The notes under the pieces are model-generated. The model did not search any database. It was not told the origin of the DNA and saw only the letters and a list, made by a program, of their open reading frames with translations. DNA of 41,670 nucleotides, from assembly GCA_025350905.1 (NCBI GenBank), contig JANXWY010000271.1, positions 1 to 41,670 on the forward strand, given 5' to 3'. Source of the stretch: Verrucomicrobiota bacterium. Lineage in GTDB: Bacteria; Verrucomicrobiota; Verrucomicrobiia; Limisphaerales; JADLHS01. The position numbers and the translations under genes were made by a program. Every line of letters begins with the position of its first letter. The stretch's first letter is position 1. Positions 9,617 through 18,593 of the stretch are shown here, in pieces.

Positions 9617-12418
9617 TCATTCCGCGAATAGACGAAAGAATCGGACGTCGCCGTCGGTCGAAAACAAGACCGACCATATTCCGCCCTGCTGGATCGCTGC
9701 GTTCGTAACGGGCGACCATACGATGGGCGGGCCGAGATTGGTTGTGCTGTTGAGAACCAGGGGGCTGGCTGAGGCCGGCCAGGACAACACGACGTTGGCA
9801 AAAAAGTTGGTCGCCGAGAGTTTCGGAAACGGGATCGCCACCGAGGTTTGGTCCGAGTAAGCCCCGGCCCCGTACGAATTTACGGCCGTGATGACATAGT
9901 AGTAAGTTGCACCGTTGATGACCGCCGAGTCGGTATAGCTGGTGGGGGCGACGCCGGTCGCGATCGTCGTGTACGGCCCGCCATTTGTGGTCGAGCGTAG
10001 GATGTTGTAGCTGGCCGCCCCGGAGGCGGCAATCCAGTTGAGCGAGGCCCGGGCATTGGTTGCCGTCGCGGTCGGGCCACTCGGGGCGGTGGGGACCATG
10101 CTGTCAAAGCGAAGCCAGTTTACGTTGAATCCGCCGGTGACGATCCCCAGTTTGAACGCGGTCACCGGCAGCGTATTGCTGAAGACCGGCGTGAGCACTG
10201 TCGTCCACGTTTGCCAGCCGCCGGTCGCCGGTACACTGATAGTTCCGGTGACATTGCTGCCCGCTACGTCCAAATAAAAGCTGCCCCCGGCGGCGCCGGC
10301 TGCGACTCGCACCGAAACCGCGTACGGTCCGGGCGCCACCGGTGCGACGGTATATTTCATCCAGTCGCCGGGATCGAGCCAGCCGACGTCATAGCCGATC
10401 GTCGGCGGAACATCACTGCACGTTTCGATATCCACGGAATCGTTTCGGTAAGCGCCGCCGCTGTTGTAGGGGCTATTCGTGGTTTGGTCGTAATAGGCCT
10501 CGCCGAATCGGCCCAGATCATATTGGGCGGCAAATACCACCCCGGGAACCGGATGGTTGGTGAACGGAAACGTCATGCCTTGGGTGTCCGGTCGCAAGAG
10601 CGCGTCAAAAACATCCGGGTGCCGCACGCAGTTCTCAAACCGGGCAGCTTGCGCCAGGGCCAGCAGACCGTTGAACGCGGCGTTCGTGGAAGGTCGCGCC
10701 GCGGCGTTGTTCCAATAGTTCAGGATGGCCTGATAGCCCGCCGGTTTCTGAATCGTCACCGGCCCGGAGATCGCACCGATTTTTTTCCACGGCCACCACG
10801 CCCAACCAATGTTGGCCTGCTCCGCAAAATGAACGACATCGCGAAACCATTCATTCGAGTTCTCGCCGGATTCCCCCAGCCACAGCGGAACATTCCACTG
10901 GTCCCGCAAAGCCACCCGATCCAGCAACGACGCGGCGGTGGGGGCATCCCAATACTTGTGGAAACTGACGACCAGGTTGGGATCCCAAGGGGGAAGAATG
11001 CCGTTGTAATTTCCGCCCCAACAGTTGCCCTCGATGATGATGATATGATTCGGGTCCACCTGCCGGATGGCGGCGGTGAGATCCATCAGCAGTTGCCGGA
11101 GCGGCGCATTGGTTTGATCAGAACAACCGTTGAGGTTCGCATTATTCTCAAAGGTCCAATTCGGTTCGTTGATGAGATCGTAGCCGCCGATCCACGGGTT
11201 ATTTGCGTAACGCCCCGCGAGCTCGCGCCAGAGGGCGATCAATTTGTCGCGGTTCGCCGCACTTTCCCACAAGGAAGGCGCAGGTGGATTGTAATCCGAG
11301 ATGGGTTTGTCATAGCCCTGGCCTCCCGGACCAGCGTGCAGGTCGAGGATCAGGTACAGGTGATTTGATTCACACCAACGCAGCAGGTCGTCCACCAGTT
11401 TGAAACCGTTCGGCAACCAGGTGTTCTGACCCGGCACCGGCTCTTGCTCGATCGGCAGCGTGAACAAGTTGTAATGCAGCGGCAGGCGGATGGAATTGAA
11501 CCCGCCCGCTGCCAAAGCCGCCACGTCCGCTTCCCGTACATAATTCGTCAGCCAGGAGTCGTAGAATACGGCCATGTTGTTCGTGCCCACCAACTCTGCG
11601 ATTTTGATCTTCAACTTCTGCTGGTTATCCACGATCCCGGACGCGTCCATCATGTACGGCTCTTGCAGCATCCAGTTACCCAAACCCATGCCTCGGAGGA
11701 GGACGTTCTGTCCTTGTCCATCCACGATCTGTTTGCCGGAGGCGCGCAGAAAACCGCCGGTCAAATCCCGCTGTTGGGTAACTTGGATGTAATTGAGATT
11801 CTGACCTCCAATTCGAAAATCCAGACGCAGCTGTCGTTGTCCTCCGCCAATGACCAGGTTGCTGATGGTCACCGTCTGCCAGGTCTGCCAGCCACCGGTC
11901 AAGGGGGTCGCCACGGTGCACAGCGGCCGTCCGTCCAGGGCGACCTGAATATTGCCGGGTCCGTTGGCGGAAGCGACGCGAAAGGCCAGTTGGTAAACGG
12001 CCGTCGTTTGGACGTTGAGCGTGTAATTCAACCACTCCCCCGAATCAATCCAGCCGACATTGTATCCGCCGCCCGTGTCAGAGGAGGCTTCGATATCCAC
12101 AGCGTCGCTGCGATAGACGCCACCGTTGTTGCCCGCGGTATCGTCGAAGTAGGAAACCATTGGTCCCTGGGTATCGTAATCTTCGGCCTCGATCCGCCCC
12201 GGCACCGGCAACGGCCTTGTGACCTGAGCGGATGCTTCCGGGAAAGCAATCAAACTTGCGTAGCACCAGGCGAGCATATGCAAACAGCAAAGCTGAAGTC
12301 GCCGGGCCCCCCAGAAGTTCACGCGCGGCTCACGGAGTCGCTTGTGGCTCAACTGGCCGTCCGGGTCCAAAGGCCAAGCCACCCACCAACATCCGCTCAT
12401 CCCTTGCTCATTAAGCAC
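9617..12418 (-). CDS. Secreted multidomain GH5 endoglucanase (CBM6-GH5-CBM6-FN3)
   Basis: This 933-residue secreted glycosidase probably attacks beta-1,4-glucan, mannan or a similar hemicellulose. Order: signal region (hydrophobic 42-64), CBM6 (about 70-212; GRIEAEDYD, VGWIDSGEWLNY), GH5 barrel (about 220-600; acid/base E418 in DLINEPNW, nucleophile E516 in LWLGESGEN), second CBM6-like domain (about 640-770; VGWLDPGDWMKY), fibronectin type III (about 775-860) and a C-terminal module ending RFFRLFAE. GTG 12418 has a Shine-Dalgarno-like AAGGTGAG ending 2 bases before it, with 6 bases from AAGG to the start codon, which supports this start although the N-terminus is long. Paired CBM6 domains suggest binding to insoluble polysaccharide. 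GH53 lies downstream on the same strand. Confidence 0.9.
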   Translation of the reverse strand: MLNEQGMSGCWWVAWPLDPDGQLSHKRLREPRVNFWGARRLQLCCLHMLAWCYASLIAFPEASAQVTRPLPVPGRIEAEDYDTQGPMVSYFDDTAGNNGGVYRSDAVDIEASSDTGGGYNVGWIDSGEWLNYTLNVQTTAVYQLAFRVASANGPGNIQVALDGRPLCTVATPLTGGWQTWQTVTISNLVIGGGQRQLRLDFRIGGQNLNYIQVTQQRDLTGGFLRASGKQIVDGQGQNVLLRGMGLGNWMLQEPYMMDASGIVDNQQKLKIKIAELVGTNNMAVFYDSWLTNYVREADVAALAAGGFNSIRLPLHYNLFTLPIEQEPVPGQNTWLPNGFKLVDDLLRWCESNHLYLILDLHAGPGGQGYDKPISDYNPPAPSLWESAANRDKLIALWRELAGRYANNPWIGGYDLINEPNWTFENNANLNGCSDQTNAPLRQLLMDLTAAIRQVDPNHIIIIEGNCWGGNYNGILPPWDPNLVVSFHKYWDAPTAASLLDRVALRDQWNVPLWLGESGENSNEWFRDVVHFAEQANIGWAWWPWKKIGAISGPVTIQKPAGYQAILNYWNNAAARPSTNAAFNGLLALAQAARFENCVRHPDVFDALLRPDTQGMTFPFTNHPVPGVVFAAQYDLGRFGEAYYDQTTNSPYNSGGAYRNDSVDIETCSDVPPTIGYDVGWLDPGDWMKYTVAPVAPGPYAVSVRVAAGAAGGSFYLDVAGSNVTGTISVPATGGWQTWTTVLTPVFSNTLPVTAFKLGIVTGGFNVNWLRFDSMVPTAPSGPTATATNARASLNWIAASGAASYNILRSTTNGGPYTTIATGVAPTSYTDSAVINGATYYYVITAVNSYGAGAYSDQTSVAIPFPKLSATNFFANVVLSWPASASPLVLNSTTNLGPPIVWSPVTNAAIQQGGIWSVLFSTDGDVRFFRLFAE

Positions 12419-12802
12419 AGCTCACCTTGTCTACGATTATGGGTGGAACGCAGCACCGCGACGCCACCTTGGTCAGGGCATGATCGGTTGTCTCTCCGCC
12501 GGGCTCAATTCTGAAATGGATGTTCGCACCGTCCATCTGATGCGAATAGAGCAGCTCACGCCCGGAAACGCAACTCACCGTCACCGCCGGGCTCCCGATG
12601 ACAGGATTCCAGGATAGCCGTCCGCGCTCCCTGAAGTGGTTTCGCGCGGCAACTGGCCTGGTCAAGAAATGGTAGGTAATTGTCAAAATCCGGGTGGCGC
12701 GTTCCGCGCCTGGGGAGTTAGATCGGACCTTGAGCGAAAGCCGTCATGCGGCGAGGTCGCCGTGAACGAATCGCGAGAAGCAACAAAAACAAACGTAATA
12801 AT
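12419..12802. promoter_or_regulatory. Divergent intergenic region of the GH5 and glycan-binding genes
   Basis: This 384-base gap should hold both promoters, but I see no convincing -35/-10 pair. The ribosome-binding site of the GH5 gene, AAGGTGAG on the minus strand, is at 12421-12428. A small hairpin GGCGCG-TTC-CGCGCC lies at 12696-12710. A minus-strand open frame crosses the left part; its segment around 12540-12630 vaguely resembles a beta-sandwich tail but has no domain I can name. Confidence 0.4.
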
Positions 12803-14578
12803 ATGACCATACCAAAGATCCTACGAAGTCTGCTCGGTGTGGGCTTGCTCTGCGGAGCCGGCCTCGCCGCCCGGGCGGACGAAGATATCACCTTTCAGGT
12901 GGACCTGAGCAGCTACACGAACAGTGCCGGCCAACAAGCGGCCGTCCTGGTTGATGTTCGGGGCGCTATGAATAGCTGGAGTGGCGGCTCGACCCTCGTG
13001 AACAACGGCGCCAATGTTTATACGAATACCTTTACCGTTGTCGGCGCCGCGGCCGACAAGTTTCAATACAAATTCACTTTTTCCACCCCGGCGGGCGTCA
13101 CTTGGGAGGATAACAATCCACCGCCTGGTGCCGGACAACCCCCGGATGAGGGTAACAACCGGGTGCTCCTGTTGGTTGGCGGGGCGCAGACCTTGCCCGT
13201 GATTCCGTTTTTTGCGCCGAGCGTATCGCTCCCCATAAACCTGCCCATGAATCTGGTTACATATCGGGTGGACATGTCCGAGCAAATCCAACTGGGGAAC
13301 TTCTTCCCCGAGGCGCTCGACTCGGTCGCGCTTACGGGCGGTCTGCTGGCCTGGAATTGGGGCGCGGGCACGGTCCTGACGAATGATCCGGCGTTGCTCG
13401 GCGCCGCGAGTAATATTTACTCGGCGGTCATTGAAGTTCCTGGTTACCCGGGGGCCGCCGGCGGCGACTACAAATTCCGGATGAACGGGGGTTGGGAAGA
13501 AACGGCGTTCGGGACCAATCGCAACTACACGATCGTCGGAGGTCCTCAGGTGTTGCCCGTCAGTTTATATTATGACCAAACGCCCGGCGCAATCACCAAT
13601 GCCAATGTCACGTTCCAAGTGGACCTGACGCCGCAGGTAATCACCGGCGGATTCACCAACGGTGTGAGCACGGTGGGGGTGGCTGGCCACATGATTTCAA
13701 CTTCCTGGCCCACGGAGCCGATGACGAACGACCCGTCGCTCTCGGGCAATGCGAGCAACGTCTATTCAACGACGATTGCGATATCCGTCCCTTCGGGCTC
13801 GGTGCCCACCACGACGGTCGGCCTGCCCTTCCGCTACAAGTTTCGGGCGGACGGCGGCTGGGAATCTGCCGCCATCTACGGCGTCAACGCTAACAAGGAT
13901 CGCCGATTCCTGGTCACGGGCGGCGACCAGGTGCTGCCTTTGGTGACGTACCAGGATGCGTCGCTGTGCGATCTGGTGCAGCACGCCACCGAGGTCACGG
14001 TTTTGCTCCACCTGACCAACGGCACTCCCGACAGCGCGGGCGTTCCTTTCGACAAGGCCAACGACGTGATCTACCTCAACGGTGAGTTCATCAACTGGAA
14101 TGCCCCTTCTTATTGGAATACGGAATTGCCGCAAATGACCAACAATCCGGTGGGCAGCGATTATTACCAACAGACTTATGTCCTTCCGGCCGGGAGAAGT
14201 GTGGCCCAAGTGTTCAAGTTTGGCGTCTCCGGTCCGGCCCACGGCGGGATTGACAATGAGGCCGCAAACGGCGCGAACCATAAGTCCTATATCCGCAACA
14301 CAAGTTCAGCCTATACCTTGCCGATGGCCGAGTTTGGCAGCCTCTTCGCCGCGACGCGGGAGGAGCCGGCCTTCGGCAATCTGGCGGCGGGCAGGTCTTC
14401 CGGTGGTACGGTACCGATCACTTGGCTCGGCGCTCCGTGCGTCACGTTGCAGAGCCGGTCGAGTCCGTCGGCTGGACCTTGGATTGATCATCCGACGACC
14501 GACGCCAAGGGGTCGACCAACTGGCCGAATGCGGGCGGCACGCAGTACTTCCGCCTGCAGAAGCGCCAACTCCCATAA
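12803..14578 (+). CDS. Secreted four-domain SusE/SusF-like glycan-binding protein
   Basis: The 591-residue protein has a signal peptide (LLGVGLLCGAGLAARA) and no catalytic motif. Four beta-sandwich repeats follow, beginning ITFQVDLS (about 30), VTYRVDMS (about 155), VTFQVDLT (about 270) and VTVLLHLT (about 405). They share an internal GxxxxW or G-x-F-x-x-W strand, a (L/M)TNDPxL or TNNP motif and, in repeats 2 and 3, FRMNGGWE or FRADGGWE. This resembles the starch-binding domains of SusE/SusF and CBM-type modules in other glycan systems, so I infer starch or maltooligosaccharide binding at the cell surface or in the medium. The C-terminus ends QYFRLQKRQLP like its secreted neighbours. ATG 12803 is chosen over the open-frame start 12746 because it gives a normal signal peptide. 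A strong hairpin follows the stop. Confidence 0.7.
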   Translation: MTIPKILRSLLGVGLLCGAGLAARADEDITFQVDLSSYTNSAGQQAAVLVDVRGAMNSWSGGSTLVNNGANVYTNTFTVVGAAADKFQYKFTFSTPAGVTWEDNNPPPGAGQPPDEGNNRVLLLVGGAQTLPVIPFFAPSVSLPINLPMNLVTYRVDMSEQIQLGNFFPEALDSVALTGGLLAWNWGAGTVLTNDPALLGAASNIYSAVIEVPGYPGAAGGDYKFRMNGGWEETAFGTNRNYTIVGGPQVLPVSLYYDQTPGAITNANVTFQVDLTPQVITGGFTNGVSTVGVAGHMISTSWPTEPMTNDPSLSGNASNVYSTTIAISVPSGSVPTTTVGLPFRYKFRADGGWESAAIYGVNANKDRRFLVTGGDQVLPLVTYQDASLCDLVQHATEVTVLLHLTNGTPDSAGVPFDKANDVIYLNGEFINWNAPSYWNTELPQMTNNPVGSDYYQQTYVLPAGRSVAQVFKFGVSGPAHGGIDNEAANGANHKSYIRNTSSAYTLPMAEFGSLFAATREEPAFGNLAAGRSSGGTVPITWLGAPCVTLQSRSSPSAGPWIDHPTTDAKGSTNWPNAGGTQYFRLQKRQLP

Positions 14579-14594
14579 AGCTGACGCAAGCCAT

Positions 14595-14623
14595 GCCCAC
14601 CCCGACCCTCCGTCGGGGTGGGC
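14595..14623 (+). terminator. Strong hairpin after the SusE/F-like gene, probable terminator
   Basis: A 12-base perfect stem (GCCCACCCCGAC / GTCGGGGTGGGC) with a 5-base loop (CCTCC) starts 16 bases after the stop at 14578. The following bases GAATTGTAACT contain few Ts, so factor-independent termination is likely but not certain. Confidence 0.65.
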
Positions 14624-14803
14624 GAATTGTAACTGATCACCTCGTTCCACCCCGCCAAACTGATCTGAGATAAGCCGAGTCCGCCTTTACGCAGATTGAA
14701 TTCCTCGACAGCAATCCCACAGTTGCCACCCGTCCGACCAGGCTGCCGGTCTCGAGCCAGCTCGAGTTAAAAGTGACCCTTTGCTGAGACCCAAGTTATT
14801 GCC

Positions 14804-14852
14804 ATCCGAAAGTTGGAATCGGCCAAGACTTGTTGTTGGGATTCTTTCGGAT
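14804..14852. promoter_or_regulatory. Inverted repeat upstream of the second GH13 gene, possible operator
   Basis: ATCCGAAAG at 14804-14812 is mirrored by CTTTCGGAT at 14844-14852; with one mismatch the match extends to 12 bases per arm. The arms are about four helical turns apart centre to centre and end 52 bases before the ATG at 14905. This is a reasonable place for a regulator site, but no regulator gene is present in the window. It could also be a chance match or a hairpin. Confidence 0.3.
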
Positions 14853-14904
14853 AGCCTTTCAGTGAATTAAACCTCAAGCACGCCGATCACATGCAAATAA
14901 ACCC

Positions 14905-16806
14905 ATGACCAACTGGTTTTGTTCGAATGCCGCGACGGCTTGGCTGGCTCTTCTGGTGGTGCGGGCCGACGGCGCCGCCCCCGAGGTCTCCCGGGTGGAA
15001 CCGCCGAACTGGTGGCCTGGCCATTCGCTCAATCCGGTGCGCTTGCTTCTCTCCGGTACGAACCTCACCGGCGCGCAGGTCGAGCCGGCCGCCGGTTTTG
15101 CGGCCAGGAATTTGCGCGTCAGCGATGACGGCAACTTTCTGTTCCTGGACCTCCACGTTCCTAGTAACGCGGTGGCCGGGACGTTCCCGCTCCGCATCCT
15201 TACGGCGGACGGCGCCACAACGGCGCCTTTTTCCCTGCTCAATCCGTTGCCGCGCGCGGGTCGCTTTGGCGGGTTCTCGCCGGACGATGTGATCTACCTC
15301 CTGATGCCCGATCGTTTCGCCAATGGCGACCGATTCAATGACGACCCGCCGGCGTCACACGGATTATACGACCGCACGAAGCCGCGCAGTTATCACGGCG
15401 GCGATCTGGCCGGGGTTCGGGCGCACTTGGCCTACTTGCGCGAGCTCGGCGTCACGGCGCTTTGGACCACGCCGTGGTATGACAACGTCAACCACTTTAA
15501 TCGGCTCGAGAAATACACCGCCGACAATCGTCGCGGAGCGGAGGGCGAGCCGTCCACCGACTATCACGGCTACGGCGCGGTGGATTTCTATGCCGTGGAG
15601 GAACACTTCGGCGATTTGCCTGAATTGCGCGGGCTGGTGAACGCCGCCCATGCCGCCGGCCTCAAGGTGATTCAGGACCAGGTAGCCAATCACACTGGCC
15701 CGTATCATTCCTGGGTGACGAATCCACCCACACCCACCTGGTTCAACGGCACCGTGGCCAACCACCTCAATAACACTTGGCAGACTTGGACCATCGCTGC
15801 CACCAATCCGCCGGCCGATAAACTCCGCTCCACGCTGGACGGCTGGTTCATCAACCTGCTCCCGGACCTGAATCAGGACGACCCGGAAACCGCAGCGTAT
15901 CTGATTCAAAACTCGCTTTGGTGGATCGGCATGACCGGTCTCGACGCCGTGCGGCAGGATACGCTGCCCTATGTGCCGCGTACTTACTGGGCGCGCTGGA
16001 CGGCCGTCCTCAAACGCGAGTATCCGCACCTGACCATTCTCGGCGAGATGTTCGATGGCAATCCGCAACTGGTTTCGTTTTTTCAGGGCGGCCGGGTGCG
16101 CTTCGACGGCGTGGATTCCGGCGTGGAGACGCTGTTCGATTTTCCGCTTTATTACGCGGTGCGCGACGTGTTCGCCAAGGGGCAGCCGATGACGCGCCTC
16201 GCCCAGACGCTGGCCGCCGACACCAACTATGTGAACCCGCGTGTGCTCGTCACCTTTTTGGGCCTGCACGACACGGCGCGCTTCATGAGCGAGCCGGGGG
16301 CAACGACCGACGGCTTGCGGAACGCCTTCACTTTTCTCCTCACCACGCGCGGCACGCCGATGATTTATTACGGGGACGAAATCGCCCTGCGCGGCGGCGG
16401 TGACCCGGACAACCGTCGCGATTTTCCGGGCGGCTGGCCGGAAGACCCGCGCAACGCCTTCGAAAAATCTGGCCGCAGCGGAGAGGAGGAGGCCGTGCAT
16501 GCCCATGTCCAAAAGTTGCTGCAGTTGCGCCGGCAGTTGGCGCCGTTACGGCGTGGAGAATTCGTGGAACTGGCTGTGGACGCGAAGAGTTATGTTTTTG
16601 CCCGCGTCATGTCGCAAGCGTCGGTCGTGGTCGCGTTCAACCACTCCCCTGAACCGTTGACACTCGAAGTGCCGCTCGCCCCTGTGCCTCTCGCGGCGGC
16701 CAAATCGCTGCACGACCGACTGGGAAATCTCGGGCGGATTGGAGTCACCGACGGACAAGTGAAATTCACCTTGGCCGCCCACAGCGCCGCCATCCTGACG
16801 CCGTAG
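14905..16806 (+). CDS. Secreted cyclomaltodextrinase/neopullulanase-like GH13 enzyme
   Basis: The 633-residue protein should hydrolyse cyclodextrins, pullulan or maltooligosaccharides. A short signal peptide (AATAWLALLVVRADGAA) leads to an N-terminal beta-sandwich of the Cyc-maltodext_N type (VEPPNWWPGH, then LLLSGTNL). The catalytic barrel runs from about residue 125 (DDVIYLLMPDRFANGD). Region I is IQDQVANH, region II GLDAVRQD (R350, nucleophile D352), region III LGEMFD (acid/base E381) and region IV FLGLHD (H455, D456). The usual Asn of region IV is Leu, as in some cyclomaltodextrinases. WTTPWYDN and YHGYGAVDFY are typical of the group. ATG 14905 is the first start in the frame. It has its own upstream region after the 14595-14623 hairpin. 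Its role fits degrading products of the GH13 enzyme at 2276-4495. Confidence 0.9.
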   Translation: MTNWFCSNAATAWLALLVVRADGAAPEVSRVEPPNWWPGHSLNPVRLLLSGTNLTGAQVEPAAGFAARNLRVSDDGNFLFLDLHVPSNAVAGTFPLRILTADGATTAPFSLLNPLPRAGRFGGFSPDDVIYLLMPDRFANGDRFNDDPPASHGLYDRTKPRSYHGGDLAGVRAHLAYLRELGVTALWTTPWYDNVNHFNRLEKYTADNRRGAEGEPSTDYHGYGAVDFYAVEEHFGDLPELRGLVNAAHAAGLKVIQDQVANHTGPYHSWVTNPPTPTWFNGTVANHLNNTWQTWTIAATNPPADKLRSTLDGWFINLLPDLNQDDPETAAYLIQNSLWWIGMTGLDAVRQDTLPYVPRTYWARWTAVLKREYPHLTILGEMFDGNPQLVSFFQGGRVRFDGVDSGVETLFDFPLYYAVRDVFAKGQPMTRLAQTLAADTNYVNPRVLVTFLGLHDTARFMSEPGATTDGLRNAFTFLLTTRGTPMIYYGDEIALRGGGDPDNRRDFPGGWPEDPRNAFEKSGRSGEEEAVHAHVQKLLQLRRQLAPLRRGEFVELAVDAKSYVFARVMSQASVVVAFNHSPEPLTLEVPLAPVPLAAAKSLHDRLGNLGRIGVTDGQVKFTLAAHSAAILTP

Positions 16807-16919
16807 TCCGAGGGGTGCCGAACGGCGCTCGGAGCGGTTTAGCGGCACACCGAGCCCGCAAATTCTTTCGGCTGATGCGACCGGTGGCCGGGTTGGCATT
16901 GGGACCCGGCGCGCCCCGT

Positions 16920-17291
16920 TCAGAGCCAGCGGAGCGCGCAATAGTTGCAAACCAGATGCAGCGTATTGTCGCAGACGATCATGAGCCAGGTGGCCAGCCA
17001 GACGGGCACGTTCTTGTGGTAACCGGTATCGGAACAGTCCGCCCACGGATAATAGCCGGGGGAAATCCAGTTCTTCACCCAGACCAGATAGCGAACCAGT
17101 CGGAAGCGGTCGATGACGAAATGGGTCAGAAAAATTACCCCCACCGCGGGCGCGGAGCCGATCAAGAAAAAAGGCCCGCTGTAAACCACCGTATGACACA
17201 AGGCCGGCCAAGTGCGCCGGGTCTTGTTGCTGGCCATCCAATCACTCTGCGTGATGTAATCGCCGATGAGATGCAGTATCAGTTGTTCCAT
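16920..17291 (-). CDS. DUF3307 family membrane protein
   Basis: This 123-residue hydrophobic protein matches the DUF3307 pattern. LHLIGDYITQSDWMASNK at the N-terminus and FLTHFVIDRFRLVRYLVWVKN in the middle are its characteristic segments. There are three to four membrane helices (about 30-50, 52-72, 97-118). The biochemical role of DUF3307 proteins is unknown to me. The start at ATG 17291 lies 18 bases after the NHL gene stop, so it is probably the last gene of the beta-barrel/decahaem/NHL cluster, or has been attached to it by chance. Confidence 0.75.
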   Translation of the reverse strand: MEQLILHLIGDYITQSDWMASNKTRRTWPALCHTVVYSGPFFLIGSAPAVGVIFLTHFVIDRFRLVRYLVWVKNWISPGYYPWADCSDTGYHKNVPVWLATWLMIVCDNTLHLVCNYCALRWL

Positions 17292-17309
17292 GCGTGCTTG
17301 GCCGCGAGC

Positions 17310-18593
17310 TCAGGGTTTCCGGATGACGCGATAGACTCGTAGCGTTGTGGGGTCGGCGACCTCGTCCATCGTGCTGACGGTGAGGCTGACAGCCTTGATG
17401 GGTGCTCCCAGGTCCGTCCAGCCGGGGCTGTCCAACGAGTCTTTGTACTGCACTTGATAATTCCTGTCGATCGCACAATCCCAGAAAAGTTCGACGCGGC
17501 CGCTCGCATTGGTTTTCGCGATCGTGAGGGCGAAAGGCAGGAGCACCACGCGCAGCAATTCATTGTAGGCATCGGCCACGATCAACGAACCGTCCGGAGC
17601 GACAGCCAAGCCATAGGGATTGAAAAATCTCGCTGTCCCGTTGTTTCCGTCGGCAGCGCCGCTGGCGCCTGCCCGCCCGGTGACGGTGCTGACCCTGCCG
17701 GTGTTGGAGATTTTACGGATGACGTGATTGCCCGAGTCGGCGACGAACAAATTGTCGCTGCGATCCATGGCTAATTCCGCTGGTTTGCAAAACGTCGCCG
17801 ACGTCGCCGCCCCGTCCGCTTGTCCATCCACTCCGGGCCGCCCGGCCCACGTGCTTACGATTCCCTCCGGCGTGATTTTACGAATGGTGTGGTTCCACGA
17901 ATCACTTACCAACAAGTTGCCTTGGTGGTCCAACGCCACGCCTACTGGTCCATTGAATCGCGCCGCCGATCCCATCCCGTCGTCGCGACCCCAATTTTCC
18001 GGGCTGCCCGCCAAAGTCGTCACCGTGCCCGCGGCTGAAATCTCCCGGATCAATTGATTCCCGCTGTCCGCCACGTAGACGGTACCGTTCGCACCGACGG
18101 CGATGCCCAGCGGCGAATTAAACCGGGCCGCCCCACCGGTGCCATTAGTGAAGCCGCTTTCGCCCGGCCTGCCTGCCATCGTAGTCACGACCCCCGTCGG
18201 GGTAATTTTGCGGAGGGTGTGGTTTCCAGTGTCGGAAATATAGAAATCACCACCCGGGCCAATGGCAATGCCGCAGGGCGTATCAAATTGCGCCTGGAGT
18301 CCGCTGCCATCCTGGCTGCCCGGCGTGGCCATCTGGCCCACAAAAGTGCTGACGATGCCGTTGGTGCCGATTTTTCGAATGACGTGATTTTGACTGTCCG
18401 CGATGTAAAAGTTGCCCGCGGCGTCGGCCACCAGCGCGGCGGGATCGTTGAAAGTCGCGGTGGCTGCCGGGCCATTCGTATTGCCGTTGACCAACACCTG
18501 GCCGGCGAGTGTGGTAACGCTATCCTGGGCGCACAAGCTCCCGACTGGCACCATGAGCGCAAAGAGAATAGTCACCGCCGGATGGTATTTCAT
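17310..18593 (-). CDS. Secreted NHL-repeat beta-propeller protein
   Basis: The 427-residue protein has a signal peptide (AVTILFALMVPVGSLCAQ) followed by about six NHL repeats. Each reads roughly FxxPxGIAxxxxGxxYxxDxxNHxIRKI followed by a VxTxAG linker, for example NFYIADSQNHVIRKI and DFYISDTGNHTLRKI. Such propellers are binding scaffolds. A final 70-residue beta module ends RVYRVIRKP, as in the secreted glycosidases of this window. The ATG overlaps the stop of the decahaem cytochrome by four bases (ATGA, 18590-18593), so the two are translationally coupled. I infer a periplasmic or surface partner of that cytochrome. No catalytic residues are visible. Confidence 0.85.
   Translation of the reverse strand: MKYHPAVTILFALMVPVGSLCAQDSVTTLAGQVLVNGNTNGPAATATFNDPAALVADAAGNFYIADSQNHVIRKIGTNGIVSTFVGQMATPGSQDGSGLQAQFDTPCGIAIGPGGDFYISDTGNHTLRKITPTGVVTTMAGRPGESGFTNGTGGAARFNSPLGIAVGANGTVYVADSGNQLIREISAAGTVTTLAGSPENWGRDDGMGSAARFNGPVGVALDHQGNLLVSDSWNHTIRKITPEGIVSTWAGRPGVDGQADGAATSATFCKPAELAMDRSDNLFVADSGNHVIRKISNTGRVSTVTGRAGASGAADGNNGTARFFNPYGLAVAPDGSLIVADAYNELLRVVLLPFALTIAKTNASGRVELFWDCAIDRNYQVQYKDSLDSPGWTDLGAPIKAVSLTVSTMDEVADPTTLRVYRVIRKP

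Noticed and set aside
10211-11368. 385-codon plus-strand open frame opposite the GH5 gene
   Set aside because: The GH5 catalytic motifs are on the minus strand and this frame shows no protein sense.
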